From positions 9,362,690-9,426,689 of the forward strand of contig CM065328.1 in NCBI GenBank assembly GCA_033032175.1: DNA of 64,000 bases, read 5' to 3'. The notes under the pieces are model-generated. The model worked only from the letters and a program-made list of their open reading frames with translations. It made no database searches and was not told the origin of the DNA. Origin of the DNA: Saturnia japonica (Eukaryota; Arthropoda; Insecta; Lepidoptera; Saturniidae). A program made the translations under genes and the position numbers. Shown here piece after piece: positions 11,153 through 22,129 of the stretch. Position 1 is the first letter of the stretch, and the number at the start of each line of letters is the position of its first letter.

Positions 11153-11385
11153 TACTAGCTTCGCGCCATGGTTTACCCTGTGTTAAATTAATTTGAGCAA
11201 CTCTCCACCGCGCCGTTGCCTTCGCAAACTTGCCTAATCGCTTTCCAGATTTCTCGACATTCATGATTTAGAATCGTACCGTACAATTCTAGAGCCTAAA
11301 ATCTTCTTCAATAAATTGGCTACAAAGTGGTAGTTCCAGATATTAGCGTGTTATAAAAAAAAAACAACAATCTCTTGAGCTTTGT
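11153..11385 (+). repeat. Dispersed repeat family E, copy 1
   Basis: It shares 'ttgagcaactctccacc', 'ccagatttctcgacattca' and 'ttccagatattagcgtgtta' with copies at 48540-48680 and 60568-60850. It abuts family B copy 2, so this is a composite of adjacent insertions. Confidence 0.6.
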
Positions 11386-11665
11386 TATATTAATGCTAGC
11401 TGTGCCCGTGGCTACGCTCACGTGGACTACAAAATTCCCGCGCGAATCTTGCTCTCTCGCTAATGTTTATTTTAAAGACAAAAATGATTATCGTTGGTGT
11501 TCCGAAGATAGACATATTTTTGTAGGTGCTTTTAATGCCTACAATTATGTCATACATTAATTTTCTATATCTCTTAGGGTTTACTCATCGTAAGCCATTT
11601 AAGCTGCTTTTTTGTATCTGTGCGAAACTTTAATTCTTTTTCTAAAATAAAAGTACCCACACCAA
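11386..11665 (+). repeat. Dispersed repeat family B, copy 2 (3' end lost)
   Basis: gctagctgtgcccgtggcta, cgtggactac and gacaaaaatgattatcgttg match copies 1 and 4. Similarity stops after 'ctaattctttttctaaaataaaag', where the others continue. Confidence 0.6.
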
Positions 11666-12109
11666 ACACTCGCTTGCACATACACACATATACACTCATG
11701 ATACTCTATCTACATCTCTAAATACTGCTCATTTGTATGTAATGTAATGTAAAAATTTTGTTGTATTTTTTCATTGTATTATGGATCGCAGACCCTACTA
11801 TTTTATTGCCAGGAAGTGGGCGCTATTGACTGCGACACAGTCTTCACTAATGTAGCTAATATCGTACTTTTTTTTAAATTTAACATGATTTATGGTTCCA
11901 ATAAAAAAAAATTACAATTACAAGGAAAACTTACAGCTAAAAACAAAAATATATAATATGAAGATAATTCTGAAGGCCATTTAAAAGTTTTCACAAATAG
12001 ACAATAACAATAGATGAGAAGTTAGATCGGTTGAAAGTTACAAAAGAAATAGTATCAACTTACAGAAAGGATGATGATGTCAGTTTATTTTTAAGTCCAG
12101 AAGCGGTAG

Positions 12110-12735
12110 TAGATATTAAACAAACCGTAGCTTTTATCAAGTAAGTTAAATTACCTACATGCTCTTATAGCCCGATAATTGATGTTAACCGATGGCACAT
12201 AGAGAAGATGTGGACTTCTGAGGGAAGTAGAGGGAGTACGCAAATAAATGCCACTCACGAGTTCTACACAGTCCACGGCTCCACCACGTATTTTTGAAAG
12301 AAATGTTAAATCTGCTATTCGCCTATGTTCATATAATGGTAGAAAATGAAAATGTCTGCAGCGTTCACGATAATTAGAGAAATTGCAGTTTGATCTGAAT
12401 TTCAGATAACGTAAAAACTTTTTTTGAATGCGCTCGTATCTTTTTATATATATGTTATAATTCGGATTCAACACTTGTGAAGCGTACTCGAGGTGACTGC
12501 GGACAAACGCACAATAAGGTATTTTAATACTCTTAAAATCAGATGATAGACGGTAGATATAACCAAGAGCTTTAGTCGCTTTGTTTAGAATGTTGTCAAT
12601 GTGTATATCAAAAATAAGGTTCGAATCAAAGGTAACGACACCAAGGTCCCTTATGGAGGAAACTCTGTTAATAAAGATGTCATTTAATTTATAACTGAAC
12701 ACCAATGGAACAGGTTTCCTGGTAAATTATTATTA
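12110..12735 (-). pseudogene. LINE reverse transcriptase C-terminal fragment (Jockey-like)
   Basis: The open minus-strand frame 12705-12151 gives 184 residues: RVSSIRDLGVVTFDSNLIFD, then NKATKALGYIYRLSSDFK, SHLEYASQVLNPNYN, YERIQKKFLRYL, and a C-terminal RTPSTSLRSPHLLYVPSVNI. This is the region after the RT palm in Jockey-group LINEs. The catalytic FADD/YADD box and everything upstream are absent (5' truncation near 12735, where (TAA)n-like sequence begins on the minus strand). It is not a functional gene. Confidence 0.75.
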
Positions 12736-12739
12736 TTAT

Positions 12740-13415
12740 TGTATTGTATTCTAACGTACTGTGATCGATTATAGGTTCCAGCTGAAAATCAGCGCTGAGT
12801 GCTCCATTGCACTACAGCATATGCTGAGCTAGACACCTTTTCATAATGACGAGACGCAGTGTTCTATCAAGTCATATGTATTATTTTGCTATATATGTAT
12901 ATGTATTTCATTATGTGTGTTAATATTAATTAGTATTATTATTATTTGCGCCTAAACGTGTATTCGATGATCTCATAATCGGGTGCAATCTTCCCGTGAA
13001 TGACGGTGGCAGAAACTCTTCCACGTCCTTAGGCATCGCTAATTGCCTTGGACCCCGGACACCGCCGTGTGTATCCGCCGCTCCACAATCATCTCTACTA
13101 TTGAGATATAGAAATTATAAATAGTTGGTGTCTGCAGCCTAAAATTAATTGGAAAATTTTCATATGATTGGACCTGCGCCCAAATATAAGAAGAAACCAG
13201 AGTTCAACGTGAGTGGTTTTGTCTTATTATGAGAGACATCGGTATACAAGAAGGATTCCGCCATATTTTACCTCAAACTTAGTTCACGTGATTTATAAAA
13301 AAATACAGTCTACTAAACGCCCGCACCCCCACAATTATGTTTGCAGTTTCTTGTTTTGTTTATGAATAAACGATTTCTTTCTTTCTTCCTTTAATAACAA
13401 CCAGCCAGTGTATAT
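12740..13415. other. Unassigned stretch
   Basis: I see no gene. There is a T/C-rich run (tttctttctttcttccttt) near 13374-13392 and nothing else I can name. Confidence 0.35.
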
Positions 13416-13419
13416 TTAG

Positions 13420-13690
13420 TAATCTAGTAATTGGTAATATACCCATATTTATCCTACTGGGTTATGACCACCATACACATTGTAATAAATCCGTCACAGT
13501 GTTTTTACTTACAGTCACTTTATCGCGTTTCGGGATCAGACTGTGTATATTCATCTGGCTTGCATGACAGTGACGACCACCAATGGATATCTGATCTGTC
13601 GACGGTGGCTGTTGTTTTTGTATTGTACAGTGCTTACCACCAGACACAGTACCTTCAGTTTGCCGTATTACTGTTACCCATTTCTGGAAT
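13420..13690 (+). repeat. Dispersed repeat family H, copy 1
   Basis: It contains gttatgaccaccatacaca, cgtttcgggatcagac, catctggcttgcatgacag, gatctgtcgacggtggct and gcttaccaccag. It matches 17990-18245 and, inverted, 21570-21715. The 'gcatgacag...accatcag' part resembles the 3' end of common LINEs. Confidence 0.55.
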
Positions 13691-14197
13691 ACTCCTTTGC
13701 CGAAATACCGAAAATATATCACTGTTTCTCTTGTGAAAGAATAATAATATAACTTCTTAATTTGATTACTTTAGTTTGTTTTTAGTTATTCTAATTTTTA
13801 TGCGTGCTGTCTTTGCCTATTTAGTACTTTTAGCATATTATTGTAAGCATAGCTCTATAAATATTGTAGAACTGTTGGCTAACCTAGTAAAGAGAAAATA
13901 AAATAAAATCCTGGGACCTAATTTATATTACAGCGAAAATACATTAAACGCATTCAACGTAAAAACGTAGACGTAATAAGAAACAGAGTTACGGGCCTTG
14001 GAAATGACAAGCCACTTTACGTCAATTTGATGTTACCTAGGCGACCTGAATAAACCATCCTTTCTAGCTCTCGGTAGAGAGTAGTATATTCTTTGCCTTC
14101 TAGCTTACAACCACTACTTAATATTCCTAAGAAAAACGTGATTCTAAAATATATCCTTGGACAGTTTATTAACTTTTAATTATTAACCTTTTTTCAG

Positions 14198-14330
14198 TTC
14201 CTCCTGCGGAAGCCTTCAAGCGACCCAATTACTTAAATCGAAACAATGAGTTCATAGTGACCGAGTGCACATGCCTTGTACAAAGATATTACATGGCGTC
14301 TTTTCGAGACCACGTAAGACCAAAAGACAG
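14198..14330 (+). CDS. Candidate internal exon of an unidentified host gene
   Basis: A pyrimidine-rich acceptor (aaccttttttcag) ends at 14197, and a strong donor (CAG followed by gtaggt) starts at 14331. Of the three frames in the 133-bp interval, only one is open throughout. It begins after two leading bases and gives 43 complete codons, including PPAEAFKRPNYLNRNNEFI and ECTCLVQRYYMASF. Base composition is more balanced than the surroundings and there is no repeat partner in the window. I do not recognise the protein. The exon would change phase (133 is not a multiple of 3), so it needs neighbouring exons, which I cannot identify here. It could also be a chance frame or a relic. Confidence 0.4.
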
Positions 14331-14658
14331 GTAGGTATTACCTAGTCTAAAAAATCACCCTTGCTAGCAGCCTCGATATAGCACTTTTAAAGTAATTATT
14401 TTGATTAATACTAAGTAATTAGATAGTAATTTACTTTTAATTGAAACCTAATTAAAATTTATATAGTTATTACAAATAATTAATAGCTCTAAAAGCACCG
14501 ACACTGATGTAAATTTTCCTAGGAAAAAAAAACCTTTAAGAAATCATTTATCACGAACATTTTTATCTTAAATAGCGACAGATCGGAAATTAATCTCTTT
14601 TGACACGAATTCCGTAACGTGTTACGACGAAGATGAGATATTTTGATACTAAAAAACT

Positions 14659-14759
14659 AAGATCAGTGTTCCCAATTACAGGGAATTAAATTTTAAGATC
14701 AATGTTCCCAATTTCAGGGAATTAAATTTTAAGATCAGTGTTCCCAATTTCAGGGAAGT
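14659..14759. repeat. 36-bp tandem repeat, 2.8 copies
   Basis: Units start at 14659, 14695 and 14731. Each reads aagatca.tgttcccaatt.cagggaa followed by ttaaatttt (the last unit is truncated). Only one or two substitutions separate the units. Confidence 0.85.
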
Positions 14760-14904
14760 AACTTTTTTTGTGAAGTTATTTCTCTTTTGGTAAGTTTAGA
14801 AGAGGGTAAAATTAAAAAATGCGCGCTTCATGGGTGTGATAATAATGTAAATTCGTTTACTGACTTTTATTTTATTTGTTTAAAAGTAATTTAACATTGT
14901 CTTT

Positions 14905-15270
14905 TAAATAGACATTATTGAAGTGAAAACTTCTTGAGCCGCGATGAGCGATTTTTAGTAAGGGAAAAACTTATGGGTTCGCGTGACCTTCGCGTCACCG
15001 ATGACCTCGACATGTTTGTGACGTATTGCGCTTGCGTCAGACTAGTGACGCGTTGTATAGCGGCCTGTGTACATGTATACGCATATAGACACTAATACAT
15101 TGTATATACTCGACTGTTTTATATGCGTGTTTGACTTTTTGGATGGGTAAAATCATGTGATTTTGCGTCACCGATATGCTGTGCAATAATTTAGACTAAA
15201 ATTGATTTTGATTTGATATTAAGTTTTCACTTCTATCGGCAGTCCTTATGGTTGCCTCTGTTTTCTTTTT
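14905..15270 (+). repeat. Dispersed repeat family K, copy 1
   Basis: It contains ggttcgcgtgac, cgtcaccgatgacctcga, the phrase gcgtgtttgactttttggat, gggtaaaatc and gcagtccttatggttgcctc. The inverted counterpart is at 28478-28770. It is non-coding and unclassified. Confidence 0.7.
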
Positions 15271-15279
15271 TAAATCCAA

Positions 15280-16770
15280 TTATAACCACGTTATGTTGCT
15301 TTTAATAAATTTAAAAAAAACAGTAAAAATAAATTCTCCTTATTTTAACTATTTTCACCTAATTTCATCATGTTTTCGATACCCGGGATAAAAAATTTAG
15401 AGTTATTTTTATTTGGTACGTGCGTAAAAACTACATAAATTCACAAAAAAAAATTTCAGAATATTTAATTTGGCAAATCTTAATTGACAATAAAGAATCT
15501 AAGGGAAGAGAAATGAACGTAAGCTTTTATTGACGTAATAAATGTAATAACTCAATAAATAATAAATTAACTTGAATATTTATTGAGTATTAAACATTCA
15601 CAATTTCAAACAATTTCACACTTATGTTATTTTTGGAATATCATTACCTACTTTTTGAAAAGCTGCAGAACGTCACATATGGGTATTTGGTGAGCGGGTA
15701 AAAACATTCAAAAGGCCGTTTTAGTTTAAAAGGAATTAGTAATAATTGTCATAATTAGACCTTTATTAATTTATATTTTATTAAAGGTTTATTCTAATAT
15801 CCATATAAGTCGGGAAAACAACGGTGGCACGTCTAACTTAGAACAACATTAGATACCTAATTAGATGTTCAAAGATATAAATAGGCACAACGCCATCTTT
15901 TGGTGAGAGGATGGAAACGCCGTTAATAAATATGTATTATTTCATTTAAAATTATATTTATTGAAGTTTTTTTTTCATTTGGATCCTTTGTATTTGCTTA
16001 ACGGTTTACAAATTCCAAATTTCAAGTTTCTGAGTAATCTAGAAGTGGTCTGTGTTTTTGATGAGAGAATGAGTTTAAAAATGATGCTTTTCGGGTTCTA
16101 ATATCTCAAGAACTACAATGGATTTATTCGTGAGATTTAGGATCCTATGTGTTCACTGTACCATATCAAACAATAGCTTTAGTATATAAACTATGCTTAG
16201 ATCCCGTATATAGCTCGTTCACTTCGCTTTGCACATCGCCATAAATCTACTCGACAATACATCGTCTCCGTGGTTATTTGCGTTGCTTTTGAGCTAAAAT
16301 CAGTCCATTTCGACCTACAGACCGCATACATTTACCCGTGTCAGTGGTAACGGCCCATCAATTATTATCTTACTTATTTTGTTTGTAGGGAACAGAGATA
16401 ACATTCGTCACGATGCTTTATTTATCTTTTGCTGCTGGTTGTACTTCTCCATCTAATAATAGTTACAATTCTGTTTTTAATACAGTTTGTGTGATGAATG
16501 TGATAATGTATCCTAGTTAAGGTATACTAACAATAAATCCTATTTTTGTGATAGTTTTCCCTTAATTTCTTCTGTCAGATCCTTTATGACTTCTTCTAAG
16601 TCAATTTTTTTTACATCTCAACTATCTTATTTGGCCTCTCATTATAGCTATCACTACATGACAGACTTAGACTCCGATAAAATAATTTTGATAAAAAATT
16701 AGAACAAACTATGAACTTTTAATATGCATATTGAGATATCACTGTAAAGCAATGATGGGTCAGTGATAGC
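15280..16770. other. AT-rich stretch, nothing recognised
   Basis: No coding frame or repeat partner that I can support. The part around 16190-16400 has somewhat more balanced composition (tcgttcacttcgctttgcac) but no identifiable content. Confidence 0.35.
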
Positions 16771-16779
16771 GTGTATGGA

Positions 16780-17045
16780 CATCCCCTCTATTGACATGAG
16801 TTATAATCCCTGCAATGATCCTGAGCTTTCGGTGAAGGAAAACATCGTGATGAAACCATAGCTTGGTGTTAGGGTATTTTATAATGCCCGCCTGATTAGT
16901 TACAAATCTCAAGTTGAAAATCGATCACCAAGCACCTATATGTTTCAATAGCTGTTTTTGTGAGTCAGTCACCATCATGGGCCACAACGCCATTTAACAT
17001 CAGGTGAGATTGTGGCTATAACGCTATACCTATAAAGAATATTTA
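16780..17045 (+). repeat. Dispersed repeat family G, copy 1
   Basis: The core reads cctgcaatgatcctgagctt, tcggtgaaggaaaacatcgt and gatgaaaccatagc. It is shared with 27000-27110 and, inverted, with 18990-19245 and 54470-54790. The end resembles 'caggtgagattgtggctataacg'. It is probably a short retroposon. Confidence 0.65.
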
Positions 17046-17179
17046 AAAAAAAAAAAGCTAAAAACGATCCGCTTTCCAAACCCGCACATGAAGGTAACGA
17101 ATCTGTATATTTCAATTAGATCTATAAATCTGATAGGTTAAAATTTGGAAGGGAGCCAAACTTTCTACAACGTTGTAAA

Positions 17180-17580
17180 CTTCTTATAAGTGGGATTCGA
17201 CATCGATAAGGTTCTGTTCATACAAGATGGAGGATATCTTTCACTAGGTAGAATTTCACCATCGGACATGGCGTCAGAATCATAAAGGTAGGTAAGAAGA
17301 ATAAATTCCATCCACACCACCTCGATGTCCAGCGTTCCACATCAGTGTGTTTCTTAAGGCACTTTCTGCCTCGCACAACTACTCTGTGAAACCAGCTGTC
17401 GCCTAAAATCTTTCCGAGCCGTTATGACCTGGTGACCTTCAAGAAGAGAGCTTATTCATCCCTAAAAGGCCGGCAACGCATTTGCGAGCCCTCCGGTGGT
17501 GCGGATGTTTGTGGGCGGTGGTGATCACTTTCCATCCACCTGCCCGTTTGCCCCCTTTTTACCATAAAAAAAGGTGTGAT
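17180..17580 (+). pseudogene. LINE 3' end (CR1-like)
   Basis: The plus strand retains traces of an ORF2 C-terminus: [18 protein letters not shown], then 'gagccctccggtggtgcgga' and 'gggcggtggtgatcactttcc'. This is a common lepidopteran LINE terminus that ends in an A-rich stretch after 'tgcccgtttgcccc'. Frames are broken and no RT catalytic domain is present. Confidence 0.55.
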
Positions 17581-17989
17581 ATCTCGTAGAGGAATTAATG
17601 TTATTTATGATCAGCTTCTTAATGTAGTCGACTCCAAATTTTGCTGCAGTGTTCTTTCTAAATTGATATGGAAAACTAACTGCTAGGTTTAGTATTTATT
17701 TGTAAGTAAATTGCAATCCAAGGTCAACGTTCAAAGTCAAGAATACAAATCAGGCTTCACCGTCATGTAAAAGCTTGTAAAAATCGAATTGTACACACGC
17801 CATTTCCATACCTATTCGTTGTGTCAAAATCTAATCTTAATAACTTTTTAACCATATATGTATATAGTCGTTATCTGCCATCCCCTTTTTCAAGGGAGAG
17901 AAGAATGTGGACACGTTCACAGATTAATCTTAATTTGGTGGTTAAATGCGCAAATTGTGTCCGACTACCATACACCAGTCCGCCACAGT

Positions 17990-18245
17990 GCCACGCTTAG
18001 GAGTGTCACGATCCAAGATTAGCTGGTGTATTCATTAATAAAGACGGGATGTAGGGATATGTACCCTAATGAGTCACGACCAACATGCAAATAGTGATAA
18101 AAACTGTTACAGTGACTCTCATTAGGTTTGTCGTGTTTCGGGATTCAGGCCGGCATAATGGCGACAACCAGCTATGGATTACAGATTTTTCGATGGTCAC
18201 CGTTATTTCTGAATTGTGCTTTACTTACCATCAGGTACATGAAAA
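17990..18245 (+). repeat. Dispersed repeat family H, copy 2
   Basis: gagtcacgaccaacatgca, gtttcgggattcaggc, gatttttcgatggtcaccg and cttaccatcagg match family H copy 1. Confidence 0.55.
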
Positions 18246-18319
18246 TAAATCCTATAGGACACTACATGACAATATTAATATAATCATTGTGTTATTATTC
18301 GTTTTAACTTTCGATTTAA

Positions 18320-18420
18320 AAAGAAGGGTATTATAAGTTAAACGTGTGTATCTGTGTCTGTCTGTGGCATTGTAGCTCACAAACGGCTGAACCGATTTTG
18401 ATCTTGTTGTTTATGTTTGA
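18320..18420 (-). repeat. Dispersed repeat family I, copy 3
   Basis: This is the reverse complement of the copies at 5380 and 6440: ggtattataagttaaacgtg, gtctgtggcattgtagctc, aaacggctgaaccgattttg. Confidence 0.6.
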
Positions 18421-18989
18421 AAGATGACTTGATCGAGAGTGTCCTTAGCTATGATTAAAGAAAATCTATTCAGTCATTTAAATATTATTAGCTCTCTTCT
18501 ATTTTAAAACAGATCTTTAGCATGTCCGATTGAGTCGGTATTTAGTATTCTATTACTTCAATGACATTAGAAAAACCACAACTTGGTGCTGCAGCGTCAT
18601 CTGGAATCTATACGATACCTAACTCCTCATCAACTTACAGCAGATATATAATGTTTGAGTTCACTGGAATGGTTTCAATGAATAGGTTACTTGTGTCGGG
18701 AATTTAATTAATTTTCAATTTACCTTGTTGCAAAATGTAAACAAAATCCAAAACAAAAAACCCACGGTCCAACAGTCAACTGTAAATTGGACCTATTGAA
18801 CTGCCACGACAAGCTCTCGCTGATTGCATCGGAACTATGAAGCTACGTTGATTACAAACTTCGAACTGATCTTAAGTAACTATTCGTAAAGGTTTAATAC
18901 AGCCAAAACCTTTGAAGAAAATTTGTAGAATTTGTAGAAAGATTGTATTTAAGGTTTTGCTGAAAGTTTTCAAGGAGGTCCCTGATATT

Positions 18990-19245
18990 ATAATAAAGGT
19001 TCCTGATTGTAATAAAGATTGTTTTTTTTTTCTTTATAGACCATGCTCTGAAATACAGCACACACCTTTAGAGTGCTTGGCGACAGATTTTCAACTTGAG
19101 GGTGGGAGATGCCAGACGGGTATTATAAAATACCCTACCACCATATTAAGGATTTTTTCGCGATGTTTTCCTTCACCGAAAAATCAGGCTCATTGTAGAG
19201 ATTGGAACTCATGTCGATCGATGTCGAGTTAAGCTATAACTGAGC
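18990..19245 (-). repeat. Dispersed repeat family G, copy 2
   Basis: This is the reverse complement of the family G core: tgatttttcggtgaaggaaa on the minus strand, followed by ccttaatatggtggtagggt. It also carries 'acagattttcaacttgaggg' shared with 27270-27300. Confidence 0.55.
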
Positions 19246-19699
19246 CATCATTGCTTCAAGTTTTAGCGTTAAATATATCAAAACTAACTACAACCGCAGC
19301 TTCACGCGCGTAGACGACATATAAAAATCGTAGTTTCTTGAAACTTCTATAACTTTTTATGTAATGAAGATATCTGTCGGTAAATAAACTGTGACAAAGA
19401 ATAACAATCATCGCGGTGAAAAGTGAACAACACGATCTATATTTGACATCACCCATACATCATAATATATGTGTGTGAAGTTAATGTCAATATGATACAT
19501 AATATGTCGTAAATATGATGTCAAACTAAGATAACGTATGCACTGGAATGGCTGCCTGTAAATACCACAATTACAAATTAAATGACAGAACCAATAGTTA
19601 TGGAGCTAAACTGAAAAAAGTGACTTTGACAAGTTTACTCTACGCAAGGCAACTTTACAGAAATTATCACATATCTGGGGAAATTACCTATACACGCTG

Positions 19700-20285
19700 C
19701 TTATTTTTAGGGTTTCGTACCACAAAAGGAAAAAGGTACCCTTATAGGATCACTTCGTTGTCCGCCTGTCTGTCTGTCAAGACCCTTTTTCACAATAGTG
19801 CGTGAAGGTATTAAATTGAAATTCATTATATCTATGAAACAATCACACTACTAAGTGAACGCAATCGAAAGATACGGCTATTTATGCAGCATATTTTATC
19901 ACTCGCAAAGGGAATAAAACATATAGGGTAGGTACATCCAGTTGACCTACAATCATGAAATTTGACAAGAAGCAATTTCATATAGTATAAGTAAAGAAAA
20001 AAATCCGAAAACTGTAAGTTTGTTATTACTTCACAAAAAAAAATTACGATTACAAACTTATTTGCAGCTGGTAAACTGACCGCGGCATAATATCGATGTA
20101 TGGGAACAGTTTTCCAACGGAAATGTTAAGATTGTCTGTACTATAATATTCTTAATATTTCCCTTAGAATATTTCGGTGTTTTCTTCAGTAATGTTACCT
20201 AATTATTTTGGTGAACGCAGCTGTACAATTACGGAACCCTCGGTGTGAGAGTTAGACTCGCACTTGATCGTTTTTTTTTTCTTTT
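19700..20285 (-). repeat. Dispersed repeat family F, copy 2
   Basis: On the plus strand it begins 'tagggtttcgtaccacaaaa', passes 'ctgtctgtctgtcaagac' and ends 'gagagttagactcgcacttg'. This is the mirror image of 8472-9040. Confidence 0.7.
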
Positions 20286-20825
20286 TTGATAAGTACCAAG
20301 AATCTATTAAGTAAAATCAAATATTTTTTTATCAAAGTCTATCTAGTAGTATTTGCGTGACGCACGCAAAACGGCAACCCGTAATCACTTACTAAATATA
20401 GATAGATTGTTGAGAATAAGTTCTATATATTATAAAAAATAAAATGTCTATGGTCTGTGCAACATGGTTTTATTGGTTTCTCATTATCAGTAAAAATTTC
20501 TTTCTTTTAGAAAATATCATAAAATAAGTACAAATATACATCTAGTATATTAATATAGATAACATGATAAAATTAATACAATAAATACGTGTAAGTTAAT
20601 CCCCCGTTCAAAAACAACAAAACACGACCCATAAATAAGTTTCATTTCAATCAATTTTTTTTTCTAGAAGATAAATTGCTTTACAAATCCCAATGGCTTA
20701 TCTGAGCTATCTCATCGTTTATTGGAAGTCATAAATTTGATCCACTGCGTAATTGGAACCGAATATTATGTGTAAATATTGTATTGGTATTGTATATTTG
20801 GCAATTCAGCATTTTATTGTAACTA

Positions 20826-21165
20826 GCGATCGCCGTAAGCTCGAAATTCGACCAGCGACTTTTTGATCATACACTATTTTCTGTTTGACATTTACATACA
20901 GAATTCATGAAGCTAAACAATAAGAATTATCTACATCACTTGCTGTCACTTTTCGTTGAGTGACAATATCAATATTTTGGGGGGTCTAAGTTCAATGGCA
21001 CTGGTTGGTTTAGGATTCGCAATATAAATTTATTTTATTTAAAATATTAGTAACAGATATTATTGATAAATTTTAGCTTTCTTGGCTCCTTCTCCATATA
21101 AACTTTAACCATGCCAAATCTCACAGTCTTCCGTGCACGCAATACGCTTAAAAAGGGGTAGAAAG
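20826..21165 (+). repeat. Dispersed repeat family A, copy 2
   Basis: ctagcgatcg, then gaaattcgaccagcgacttt, tgctgtcacttttcgttgag, atattttggggggtctaagt, and finally 'cagtcttccgtgcacgcaat' and 'cttaaaaaggggta'. About 90 bp (21003-21107) is not in copy 1. Confidence 0.7.
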
Positions 21166-21569
21166 CTTTTGCTTCACATATTAATAATTATATAGATTTT
21201 AGACACAGGGTTTCCTAGCTATTTTTATTCTATACAACCTATACTATCGATTATCGTAATAAATTAACATAATTTTTTTTATAATGATTAGATTCAATTC
21301 CCGAACAAGTTTTCTTTGAAAACCTATGAATACGGTCTTTCTTACCTTTAAAATATATTCATATAATATTTCTTTAGAACATCTTTCTTTATCCTTTACA
21401 GTTTCAGAGATCCCCTCACTGGCCCATCTCAATGTTACACTCAGTTTAAAGATTATTAATATTTTTTTTATGATAAAGTGACGGCTGATAGTATCATCAG
21501 TACAGTATAATCCAAAAATAATGGTGGCCACTGATAAATCAGCAATTCAACGACGGTCGTTCTTTTCAT

Positions 21570-21715
21570 GCTGGTCTGCAAGCTTCTAGACAGATGGATA
21601 TACATTGGCTGATCCCGAAACGTGACAAACTAAAAGAGAGTCACTGTGGCACGTTTATCACCATGTGCATGGTGGTCGCGGCTACTCAGGTACAGAACCC
21701 TATCACTTGAATTAC
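21570..21715 (-). repeat. Dispersed repeat family H, copy 3
   Basis: Plus-strand 'gctgatcccgaaacgtgaca', 'gagagtcactgtggcac' and 'catggtggtcgcggctact' are inverted matches to copies 1 and 2. Confidence 0.5.
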
Positions 21716-22014
21716 TGGTTACACATCGACTGTTCCAGGAATGCACAAACCCTAAGCATATCACTAGGAAAGATTAAGTTTCACAAATGAAAGATCCTTA
21801 ATGCTTTATTCAGAACAATAGATGATACTATTACGATCTGAATTCAAATAGAAAAGTTCAAAAGTGTTCACTAGAATCTAATCGAAACATCGAGTATAAA
21901 TTCGTAGGTATGAAAAGATATTACAATTCACGCACATATTTAAAGCTTATCGCTCCCATTACGTAAAATCCTATAAACCTTAGTATAAAAATAGAACACT
22001 TCCCCTTTTAAATG

Positions 22015-22122
22015 ATGTTGGGAAATTCGAGGCCGTGTCTCGAGCTAGGACAGTTCTGTTTTGGACAACCAAGTGGAAACAACAAGCAATAAAAGGATCT
22101 AATCTAATCTAATCTATTAAAG
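22015..22122 (+). repeat. Retroposon end with (ATCTA)n tail
   Basis: A short unique-looking segment (ttcgaggccgtgtctcgagc) ends in a pentanucleotide repeat (ctaatctaatctaatcta, 22091-22116). A short-repeat tail is the usual 3' signature of a LINE or SINE insertion. The parent element is not recognisable. Confidence 0.5.
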
Positions 22123-22129
22123 GAAGAGT

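Noticed and set aside
13462..13722. Overlapping 86-101 codon frames on both strands
   Set aside because: They fall within repeat family H, which recurs without frame conservation at 17990 and 21570.
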